Assembly (NCBI RefSeq): GCF_025264625.1
Contig: NZ_CP093313.1
Span: forward strand, 6,386,001 to 6,450,000
DNA from: Occallatibacter riparius
GTDB lineage: Bacteria > Acidobacteriota > Terriglobia > Terriglobales > Acidobacteriaceae
DNA length: 64,000 bases
Direction of reading: 5' to 3'
Made by a program: the position numbers and the translations under genes. Below the pieces are notes generated by a model, which was not told the origin of the DNA, made no database searches, and saw nothing but the letters and a program-made list of their open reading frames with translations. Position 1 is the first letter of the stretch; every line of letters begins with the position of its first letter. Shown here piece after piece: positions 34,723-41,717 of the stretch.

Positions 34723-35781
34723 ATGTTCCATACGACAGATGACATCCGTATCCAGTGGACGAAGGTCGTCCTGCCGCCGGTTTTCCTCGAAGAAGAGCGC
34801 CCGGTCAACGAAGCCGCGTCGGAAACCATCTTCCACGCCCGCTCCGAAATCATCGACATCCTCCACCGCCGCGACGACCGCCTGCTCGTCATCGCCGGCC
34901 CCTGCTCCATCCACGACATAGACGCCGCCCGCGACTACGCCATCCTGCTGAAGTCCGCCATCGCCGAGTTCTCCAAAGACCTCTGCATTGTCATGCGCGT
35001 CTATTTCGAGAAGCCGCGCACCACCCTCGGCTGGAAGGGCCTTATCAACGACCCCCACCTCGACCAGTCGTTCATGATCAACGACGGCCTGCGCCTGTCG
35101 CGCAATCTCCTCCTCGATCTCGCCGAGATGGGAGTCCCCGCCGGCACCGAGTTCCTCGACATGATCTCGCCCCAGTACATCGCCGGCCTCGTCGCCTGGG
35201 GAGCCATCGGCGCCCGCACCACCGAAAGCCAGGTCCACCGCCAGCTAGTCTCCGGCGTCTCCTGCCCTGTCGGCTTCAAGAACGGCACCTCCGGCAACGT
35301 CGACATCGCTATCGACGCCCTGCTCTCGGCGGCCCACTCGCACACCTTCCTCGGCCACACCAAGCACGGGCAGTCCGCCATCTTCGTCACCAGAGGTAAC
35401 CCGGATACGCACATCATCCTGCGAGGCGGCCGCGGCATGGTCAACTACACCGCCCAGGCTGTCGGCGAAACGTCAGCGAAGCTGACAAAGGCCGGACTCG
35501 ACCCGCGCATCATGATCGACTTCAGTCACGCCAACTCCAACAAGGACTACCGCCGCCAGTCCATCGTGGGCGCCGACGTTGCCGGCCAGATCGTCGCCGG
35601 AGATCGCAACATCATGGGCGTGATGATCGAGAGCAACCTCGTCGCCGGCGCGCAAAAGCTCGAAGAAGGCAAGCCCCTCACCTACGGCCAGAGCATCACC
35701 GACGCCTGCATCGACTGGCCCGAAACCCACAAGCTCCTCGGAGAACTGGCCAACGCCGTCCGCTCCCGCCGCAAGCAATAA
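34723..35781 (+). CDS. aroG: 3-deoxy-7-phosphoheptulonate synthase (class I DAHP synthase)
   Basis: 352 aa, matching E. coli AroG/F/H length. Signatures: A-G-P-C-S-I-H-D (about 60-67), R-V-Y-F-E-K-P-R-T-T-x-G-W-K-G near 91-105, G-A-R-T-T-E-S-Q near 164-171, F-K-N-G-T-S-G near 186-192, and D-F-S-H-A-N-S near 265. It joins phosphoenolpyruvate and erythrose-4-phosphate as the first step of aromatic biosynthesis. Which amino acid regulates it cannot be judged by eye, so aroG is used in the generic sense. A start ATG lies within 20 bp of an AT-rich stretch without a strong ribosome binding site. Confidence 0.93.
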   Translation: MFHTTDDIRIQWTKVVLPPVFLEEERPVNEAASETIFHARSEIIDILHRRDDRLLVIAGPCSIHDIDAARDYAILLKSAIAEFSKDLCIVMRVYFEKPRTTLGWKGLINDPHLDQSFMINDGLRLSRNLLLDLAEMGVPAGTEFLDMISPQYIAGLVAWGAIGARTTESQVHRQLVSGVSCPVGFKNGTSGNVDIAIDALLSAAHSHTFLGHTKHGQSAIFVTRGNPDTHIILRGGRGMVNYTAQAVGETSAKLTKAGLDPRIMIDFSHANSNKDYRRQSIVGADVAGQIVAGDRNIMGVMIESNLVAGAQKLEEGKPLTYGQSITDACIDWPETHKLLGELANAVRSRRKQ

Positions 35782-35783
35782 GG

Positions 35784-35850
35784 TAGGTCCGGGCTTCAGC
35801 CCGGACAACCTGCCCGGCTGCCATCGAGGGCCTTTAGGCCCCGAGGTATC
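35784..35850. repeat. Two-hairpin dispersed repeat R2, copy 2
   Basis: TCCGGGC-TTCA-GCCCGGA (35788-35805) followed by GGGCC-TTTA-GGCCC (35828-35841) and CCGAGG, three bases after the DAHP synthase stop. Confidence 0.6.
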
Positions 35851-35922
35851 AATTCCGCATTCCGGCCCGCTCCCGAATCACCGGCCCAGGTCTACTCCCT
35901 ATTCCCTGCCTTTTCCCACCTC

Positions 35923-36507
35923 TCAAAACCTCACCACCGGCCCAAACGTAATCCGCAAGTTGTTCTGCGCCCCATCATTGAAATAGATCAGGTCCCCGGC
36001 CTCCAGGCGCAACCCCACCGGTCCCAGCGTCGCCTCCGCTCCAGCCGCCGGGTAAAGCGCGGCATTCATGCTCGACGTGCGGATACCCAGCACCGAACTG
36101 GCCACCCCGCTGTACGGAATCAAACTCGGGCTCAGCCGGAAATCCACGAACCCGCCCTTGAGCGTCGCAAACCCGCGCAGATGCCCATGCCTGGGGCTGA
36201 TCATCGGTCCGAACAAGCCGTCCGTAATGCCAATCGAAGTGTTCTCGATCGCCACCACATCCCCGTTGCTGACATCGCGGTAGAGCTCATTGAAGTTGAC
36301 CCCGTAGCCATACGCGACCTCGCCCTCGATCATCACGTTCCGGTGCACCCGGTACCCGAACCTGCCGCCCAAACCGAAGTTCGGCGTATCGGTCTGCGAG
36401 ATCTGCACATAGTCCAGCAGCACGCCAATCTCAACCTTTTTCTGCGCATGCAGAGACGAAGACGCTACCAGCAGAAGAACCGCAATGACCACCCCAACCA
36501 GTCGCAT
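35923..36507 (-). CDS. Outer-membrane beta-barrel protein
   Basis: 194 aa. Signal peptide to about residue 22 (L-H-A-Q). The mature part alternates short amphipathic strands with turns and ends in Phe (V-V-R-F), the usual C-terminal signal recognised by the BAM complex. Length suits an eight-stranded OmpA/OmpX-like barrel. Specific function unknown. Confidence 0.75.
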   Translation of the reverse strand: MRLVGVVIAVLLLVASSSLHAQKKVEIGVLLDYVQISQTDTPNFGLGGRFGYRVHRNVMIEGEVAYGYGVNFNELYRDVSNGDVVAIENTSIGITDGLFGPMISPRHGHLRGFATLKGGFVDFRLSPSLIPYSGVASSVLGIRTSSMNAALYPAAGAEATLGPVGLRLEAGDLIYFNDGAQNNLRITFGPVVRF

Positions 36508-36681
36508 CCAGCAAAGTACCTCTCAGGATGCACGGATGCGAAAATCCTCCGCGCGGGTTTCCGCTCGCCGTCCAGCTAAGCTCCCTGCGGAGAATCTAGC
36601 CGGGTGCCCCCGGATCCCTCGCGCTTGGGGACCGGGAGGGATGCCCCTATCACCGCGAACATCTCTGCTAAAGTTGCAGGC

Positions 36682-37500
36682 ATGAAGGCCCACCCTCTTT
36701 CTCCGGTTCTGAATTTCGCTCTATTACTGCCTCTCGCTGTTGCACCTGTGGCGCCGAAGGCGCAGGTGGCCGCACCGCAGGTGCCGCAGTCAGCCGTACC
36801 GCAGGCCCCCCAAGTACCAGATTGGGCGCAGCCCGGCTCCTCCAACCACCAGCAGGTTGCGCCGCCAGCCGACTTCCATCGCCCCACCGTCACGCTCGAC
36901 AAGCCCATCGGCATCTTTGAGAACCAGTCCGACATCGGCGGCCCCCTCGTCCCCGGCGACGCCTCCTACGACCCCGCAACGAAGCAGTACACCATCCGCT
37001 CCGCCGGCTACAACATCTGGTACCAGCGCGATGAGTTCCGCTTCCTCTGGAAGAAGATGTCCGGCGACGTCTCCCTCGCCGCCGACGCCGCCTTCCCCAC
37101 CAAAGAGGGCTTCGGCGACCGCAAGGTCGTCCTCGTCATCCGCCAGAGCCTCGACGACGACTCGAAAGAAGCGATGGCAGGCGAGCACGGAACAGGCATG
37201 ACGCACCTGGCCTGGCGCGCCGCCAAAGGCGAGCAGATGAAGGACATGGAATACCGTTTCGGCGGCCAGCTTACTGACGTGATGCCCAACCGCATCGGCA
37301 TCGAGAAGCACGGCGACCAGATCGCTCTCTTCATCAGCCTCAAAGGCGAGCCCATTCACCAGTTCGGCCCGCCCGTCACGCTCGCGTTCGACGGCCCCTT
37401 CTACGTCGGCATCGGCTTCTGCTCCCACCAGCCCACCACCGTCGACACCGGCCTGGCCTCCAACGTCACCCTCGAAAATCGTGCCGATGCAATCCGGTAG
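36682..37500 (+). CDS. Secreted DUF1349/concanavalin-like protein with Pro/Gln-rich linker
   Basis: 272 aa from the ATG at 36682. The signal peptide (about 1-25) runs into a V-A-P/Q-V-P-rich linker (about 22-50) encoded by an R1 repeat copy. The globular part (about 65-270) has the D-I-G-x-P-x-x-P-G-x-A-S-Y-D-P start and W-K-K-x-S-G-D-V and V-I-R-Q-S-L-D-x-D-S segments found in laminin-G/DUF1349-type domains attached to periplasmic TolB-like proteins. Carbohydrate or peptide binding is plausible; no catalytic residues noted. Confidence 0.65.
   Translation: MKAHPLSPVLNFALLLPLAVAPVAPKAQVAAPQVPQSAVPQAPQVPDWAQPGSSNHQQVAPPADFHRPTVTLDKPIGIFENQSDIGGPLVPGDASYDPATKQYTIRSAGYNIWYQRDEFRFLWKKMSGDVSLAADAAFPTKEGFGDRKVVLVIRQSLDDDSKEAMAGEHGTGMTHLAWRAAKGEQMKDMEYRFGGQLTDVMPNRIGIEKHGDQIALFISLKGEPIHQFGPPVTLAFDGPFYVGIGFCSHQPTTVDTGLASNVTLENRADAIR
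36748..36783. repeat. Dispersed repeat R1, copy 3 (inverted, inside a coding sequence)
   Basis: GGCGCCGAAGGCGCAGGTGG then CCGCACCGCAGGTG, the reverse complement of the R1 unit, in frame in the linker of the preceding gene. Confidence 0.6.
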
Positions 37501-37515
37501 CGCGAGAGGCTGCGA

Positions 37516-38253
37516 GTGGGTATAGGCTTCGTTCTCGTCCTCTACATCGTCGTCGGCGGTGCTCTTACAGTTGGAGCTTCACTCGTCTTCGGTGCGAGTG
37601 TTCGATTCTTGCTCCGAGGAGCACCAGCCAGGCGGAAACGGGCCGTGTTCGTGTCTACCGCCTTTCCAATCACATGCGCGGCGTTCGCAGCTGCCTGGTT
37701 CATCGTCTATGCGCTTGTAAATACCCTCGTGTTTCACCGTGACTCTGGGCTAGGCGATTCGTGGAGCACGCCCTTGCCCAACGGTTACGCACTGCTGATG
37801 ATCGACGTCACCGACCAGGGAACCGTCTACAACCCTGCCACACAGATTGACTCTTCCAGCGTCAGCACTCGAGATGACGCTGTCTTCGGCGTCCGGCAAC
37901 TGCAGGTTGATCGCAATCTTATCTACGGCGGACAAGACACAAAATCGTTCGAGCACATGGGGCAGGAATCAGAGGTTGTGGATCGGTACTTCGAACTCGA
38001 CACCACTCACCACACCCACTGGGAGTTCGACAGCTACGATGCACTTCAGAGCCGCGCATCATCCCGCGGAGTAGCCCTGCGACTTAGGCCGTTTTACGAG
38101 GTTTATTCCGAATACCGCTTTACGGCGTTCGACTATACAGCCTTCGCAATCCTCATCCTCGTACCACTCGCCTCATTCCTGGTGCTGGTGAGCTGGATCT
38201 GGCGCATCCGCAGGTCCGGACTACGCATGTCGCAGGAACTGCGTCTCAGCTAA
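37516..38253 (+). CDS. Hypothetical membrane protein
   Basis: 245 aa from a GTG. Two N-terminal membrane segments (about 3-33 and 45-70) and one near the C-terminus (about 205-228) flank a periplasmic domain of ~130 residues with no recognised motif. It starts 16 bp after the previous gene. Function unknown; the reading frame is supported by length and hydrophobic pattern only. Confidence 0.6.
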   Translation: MGIGFVLVLYIVVGGALTVGASLVFGASVRFLLRGAPARRKRAVFVSTAFPITCAAFAAAWFIVYALVNTLVFHRDSGLGDSWSTPLPNGYALLMIDVTDQGTVYNPATQIDSSSVSTRDDAVFGVRQLQVDRNLIYGGQDTKSFEHMGQESEVVDRYFELDTTHHTHWEFDSYDALQSRASSRGVALRLRPFYEVYSEYRFTAFDYTAFAILILVPLASFLVLVSWIWRIRRSGLRMSQELRLS

Positions 38254-38406
38254 GATCCGCCGTAGTCGGGGCGACCTGTCCCCAACGCGCATCTGGCGTT
38301 CAGGGCCACCCAAGCTGGGCCAGGCTCGCCCGGATCATGAATCCCGTTGCATTTTTGTCCGTTCTGGATCATCATGCGGGGCTGTGTTCGATATGAGGTG
38401 ACCGCG

Positions 38407-38850
38407 ATGATGAGTATTCGCGGGATGCCGGTGGTTCGAGTCGTGGCAGTCGGGCTGAGCGCCGGACTCATCTTTGCCATTGCGGACGCGCTGCTGAATG
38501 CGAATGGTCTCGCGGTTCGGCTCTATGCGCTCTACCGGCCCATCGCACGGGAATCTGTCAATGCCCCTCTAGGTCTGGCGTTTGACTTGATATCGGGCCT
38601 CGTGATGGCGATCCTGTTCGTCGCGCTCAGGCCCTCGCTTTCCGGCAAGAGTCTCATGCGAGGAATCCAGTTCGGGCTTATTGCCTGGTTCTTCCGCGTG
38701 GCAATGCAGTCAGCCTCTCAGGTCGTGATGTTTCCCATCAGCGCCGGGGCGGTGGCCTACGGACTGTCGTCCGGCCTCGCCGAGATGCTGCTGCTCGGCA
38801 TCTTCTATGGCGCACTACTCAAACCACAAGAGGAAGTTGCCTTGTTCTGA
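38407..38850 (+). CDS. Hypothetical four-TM membrane protein
   Basis: 147 aa from the ATG at 38407, with GAGGTGA five bases upstream; the frame opens at 38347. Four hydrophobic segments (about 10-28, 52-70, 80-105, 118-138). No family recognised. The next small gene follows after nine bases, suggesting a short operon with the two genes downstream. Confidence 0.65.
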   Translation: MMSIRGMPVVRVVAVGLSAGLIFAIADALLNANGLAVRLYALYRPIARESVNAPLGLAFDLISGLVMAILFVALRPSLSGKSLMRGIQFGLIAWFFRVAMQSASQVVMFPISAGAVAYGLSSGLAEMLLLGIFYGALLKPQEEVALF

Positions 38851-38859
38851 GGAGGGATT

Positions 38860-39054
38860 ATGGAACTGAAATTGAGCGATGAAGAACGGGAACTGCTGCT
38901 GAATATATTGGAACAACACCATCGGGAACTGTTGAATGAGATTGCGCACACAGATAGCCGTGAGTTCAGGGGGAGACTGCGCAGCGACGAGACACTCCTC
39001 GATTCCCTCATTGGCCGCTTGCGGGGAGTAGCCGCGCCCGAATTGCGCGGCTGA
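38860..39054 (+). CDS. Small acidic helical protein
   Basis: 64 aa with GGAGG four bases before the ATG, the best ribosome binding site of this cluster. The sequence is almost entirely helix-forming with Leu/Glu periodicity (E-E-R-E-L-L-L-N-I-L-E-Q-H-H-R-E-L-L), so a coiled coil or helical hairpin is likely. Function unknown. Confidence 0.7.
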   Translation: MELKLSDEERELLLNILEQHHRELLNEIAHTDSREFRGRLRSDETLLDSLIGRLRGVAAPELRG

Positions 39055-39132
39055 CGCCGTCCGCAGTCGTGACGGGAGTCACTGAAGGAAGTTCGACAAG
39101 GGGACAGACTCCTGCCAGAAAAGAGGTGGGCC

Positions 39133-39873
39133 ATGCTCATACTCATCGGCCTCATCGGAATCGTTCTCTGCCTTGCCGCCGCTTCCTTGTTGCTGCTTCC
39201 CCTCCTGCTGCGGCGACGTGATCTCTACCAGCAATATTCGGGCACCCGCGCCGTTACATGTCCGGAAAATCATCAATCGGCTGCGGTTGACATCGATACC
39301 CGTCTTGCAGCCACCACGGGGATGGACCGGTCACCGGATCTGCGCTTGTGCGATTGCACGCGCTGGCCGGAACGGGCGCGTTGCAACCAGGGCTGCATCG
39401 CCCAGGCGGTTCACGCAGGCCCGTATCAACCAGCCGAAGTTAAGGTGGGCCCGAAACAGATCTACCACCTCCCTATCCTCCTGGCAGCGTTCGCAGCCTG
39501 GTATGTTGGAGCTATCTGGCATTCGCACTATCTCTTCCGCAGCAGGTGGATCGATGCAGTCGGCCTGACTCGCGCAGAAGTCAAGCAGATGGTGTGGTGG
39601 ATATGGCCGCACCTTCTTACCGCGGCTATCTGTCTGCTCTTTGCCTATGGAGTGGCATGGCTCCTGGCTCTCGCGCATCGCAAAGGCGTGCTTCAGGGAA
39701 TCCTCATGTCCGCCGTGCTCTGTGCGTCGCTTGCCGCAGCTAGCGCATACAGCCTCGCAAAGCTGCCTCACAACCTGCTCATGATTGAGGCTAGCTACGC
39801 CGTTTTGGCCGCACTCACTGTGGGGGCCATCGTGGGCGGCTTGTACGACAAGCTGGTCCTGCCCCCGGAGTGA
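39133..39873 (+). CDS. Membrane protein with Cys-rich N-terminal motif and DUF1761-like C-terminus
   Basis: 246 aa, GAGGTGG just upstream of the ATG. One N-terminal membrane segment (about 2-28), then a cytoplasmic Cys-rich segment V-T-C-P-E-N ... C-D-C-T-R-W-P-E-R-A-R-C-N-Q-G-C (about 41-88), a pattern I recall from other bacterial membrane proteins and which could bind metal. The C-terminal half (about 110-240) has four segments and an A-A-x-x-x-G-A-I-W-H-S-x-x-L-F stretch similar to DUF1761. Function unknown. Confidence 0.65.
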   Translation: MLILIGLIGIVLCLAAASLLLLPLLLRRRDLYQQYSGTRAVTCPENHQSAAVDIDTRLAATTGMDRSPDLRLCDCTRWPERARCNQGCIAQAVHAGPYQPAEVKVGPKQIYHLPILLAAFAAWYVGAIWHSHYLFRSRWIDAVGLTRAEVKQMVWWIWPHLLTAAICLLFAYGVAWLLALAHRKGVLQGILMSAVLCASLAAASAYSLAKLPHNLLMIEASYAVLAALTVGAIVGGLYDKLVLPPE

Positions 39874-39934
39874 CACAGGGACGTGCGCGGGTGGGCATTC
39901 TCCGGATGCCCTATCCAGAGCGGGCAGGGATTCT

Positions 39935-39985
39935 GGTCTACGTCCGTGGGGGATCATCGGCGGATCAAGGGACCCGCAGTTGCGA
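39935..39985. repeat. Dispersed repeat R3, partial copy 2
   Basis: GGTCTACGTCCGTGGGGGATCATC followed by GGATCAAGGGACCCGCAGTTGC; nearly the same as 58209-58259. Confidence 0.55.
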
Positions 39986-40148
39986 TTGACTTTGCATTTG
40001 CTTTTCTTGCTGTCATTCCCGCACGGAATCTGCTTTTGCTCGTGCCTCTGCATTTCAAAACGGAGAACTTGGTGGAGACGATGTTACTACGGCGTTTGTA
40101 GCCGCGTCATCGCAGTCGGTGACGCTCTGAAACCAAGTAAAATCCCAG

Positions 40149-40355
40149 ATGGGAATGAGCTTGATCGATACAAAACGGTTCCCCGCCTTCTACAGAACAA
40201 TTGCGATTCTTCCCTTTGGCGCTCTAATGCTGACCATTCGATTTTTCTTTCCTGGCGCAGGCGGCCGGGTGTGGGACGCTCTGGTCTTCCTCACGCTCGG
40301 TTGGGGCTTCGGGGTAGCCCTCTTCGGTCTCTATCAGGTGCTCCGTTCCCGATAG
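40149..40355 (+). CDS. Small two-TM membrane protein
   Basis: 68 aa. Two hydrophobic segments (about 18-35 and 45-64) around a short Gly/Arg loop. No clear ribosome binding site precedes the ATG at 40149 (a second ATG is at 40155). Weakly supported; kept because both segments have membrane-protein character and the gene fits the gap before lpxB. Confidence 0.4.
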   Translation: MGMSLIDTKRFPAFYRTIAILPFGALMLTIRFFFPGAGGRVWDALVFLTLGWGFGVALFGLYQVLRSR

Positions 40356-40391
40356 CCTCACCTCCCTCAACTATCATCAAACCAGCCCTCT

Positions 40392-41624
40392 ATGACCACC
40401 CCCGGCATCCTCATCTCGGCAGGCGAAGCCAGCGGCGAAGCCTATGGCGCCCTCCTGATCGAAGAACTGCGCTACCAGCTCGCCTCCCAAAACAGGCAAG
40501 CCCAGTTCTGGGGAATGGGCGGCCCGCGCATGGTCGCCGCAGGCCTCGACCGCGTCGTCCGCGCCGAAGACATGGCGGTCATGGGCATCACCGAAGTGGT
40601 CCGCCACCTGCCCCGCATCTACCGCGAGTTCCGCCGCCTCAAGCAGGCCATCCGCGACCGCCGCCCCGCCGTCGCCGTCCTCATCGACTTCCCCGACATC
40701 CACTTCAAGCTGGCCGAGGAGCTTCACCGCCTCGGCATCCCGGTCATCTTCTTCGTCAGCCCCCAGCTCTGGGCCTGGAAGAAGCACCGCATCAAGCTCG
40801 TCCAGAAGTACATCGACCGCATGCTGGTCATCTTCCCCTTCGAGGAGCAGTTCTACCGCGAGCGCGGCGTCAACGCCGAATTCGTCGGCCACCCCCTCGC
40901 GGAAATCGACCCGCCGACCGTCTCCCGCGAAGACTTCGCCCGCCAGCATGATCTAGACCCGGCCAAAACCTGGATCGGCCTCCTCCCCGGCAGCCGCGCC
41001 AAGGAGATCCGCGACAACCTCCCCGAAATGCTCTCCGCTGCCGATGAACTCCACGTCCGCAATCAGCCCGGCCAATTCGAATTCATCCTCCCCCTCGCCC
41101 CCACCCTCACCGTCGAAAAGCGCGCCTGGGTTCGCCAATTCATCCAACAACACGCCGTGGGGCTGCCGGTCACGCTGGTCGACGAAGCACGTCCGGCCCT
41201 TCACCTCGCGCGCGGCTCCATCGTCGCCTCCGGAACCGCCACCGTCGAAGCCGCCCTCATCGGCAACCCCTTCGTCGTCGTCTACCGAGTCTCCCCCCTC
41301 ACCTACGCCATTGCCAAACGCGTCGTCACCGTACCCCACGTCGCCATGGTCAACCTCATCGCCCAAAAACGCCTCATTCCTGAGCTGATTCAGAACGACT
41401 TCACCGCATCCAATATCGTCAAGGAACTCACGCCGTTGCTACCCGACGGCACTCCAAGACAGTCCATGATGAAGGAACTCGCGGAACTTCGTGGCCTCCT
41501 GCAGACACGAACCGGCGCAGTTGGCCGCACCGCAGGGGCCGCAGGTGCCATTGCTCGGGCAGCTGAGATTACGCTCGAATTGCTGGAAAGCTCAGGGGCC
41601 GCCAGAATACCCGCCGGTCGATAA
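40392..41624 (+). CDS. lpxB: Lipid-A-disaccharide synthase
   Basis: 410 aa against ~380 for typical LpxB. S-A-G-E-A-S-G-E at 8-15, G-M-G-G-P-x-M near 41-47, D-F-P-D-I-H-F near 99-105, S-P-Q-L-W-A-W-K near 123-130, L-P-G-S-R near 199-203 and S-G-T-A-T-V-E-A near 281-288 are all LpxB signatures. It condenses UDP-2,3-diacylglucosamine with lipid X. The last ~35 residues (Ala/Gly/Arg-rich) are an extension in which an R1 repeat copy is read as protein. Its presence shows the organism makes lipid A. Confidence 0.94.
   Translation: MTTPGILISAGEASGEAYGALLIEELRYQLASQNRQAQFWGMGGPRMVAAGLDRVVRAEDMAVMGITEVVRHLPRIYREFRRLKQAIRDRRPAVAVLIDFPDIHFKLAEELHRLGIPVIFFVSPQLWAWKKHRIKLVQKYIDRMLVIFPFEEQFYRERGVNAEFVGHPLAEIDPPTVSREDFARQHDLDPAKTWIGLLPGSRAKEIRDNLPEMLSAADELHVRNQPGQFEFILPLAPTLTVEKRAWVRQFIQQHAVGLPVTLVDEARPALHLARGSIVASGTATVEAALIGNPFVVVYRVSPLTYAIAKRVVTVPHVAMVNLIAQKRLIPELIQNDFTASNIVKELTPLLPDGTPRQSMMKELAELRGLLQTRTGAVGRTAGAAGAIARAAEITLELLESSGAARIPAGR
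41512..41548. repeat. Dispersed repeat R1, copy 4 (inverted, in lpxB 3' end)
   Basis: CCGGCGCAGTTGGCCGCACC then GCAGG, the reverse complement of R1, read in frame as Thr-Gly-Ala-Val-Gly-Arg-Thr-Ala-Gly-Ala in the LpxB tail. Confidence 0.6.
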
Positions 41625-41717
41625 TGCACCCCCGGCGCAACCGGCAGGTGGGAAACACCTGCCAGACTCATATTGGTTAGAATGGGTGGCCGCAGGCCAA
41701 CGCGAGTACGAGAGACG

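Noticed and set aside
39883..40101. 72-codon frame between the Cys-rich membrane protein and the small membrane protein
   Set aside because: Runs through the R3 repeat and lacks a ribosome binding site.
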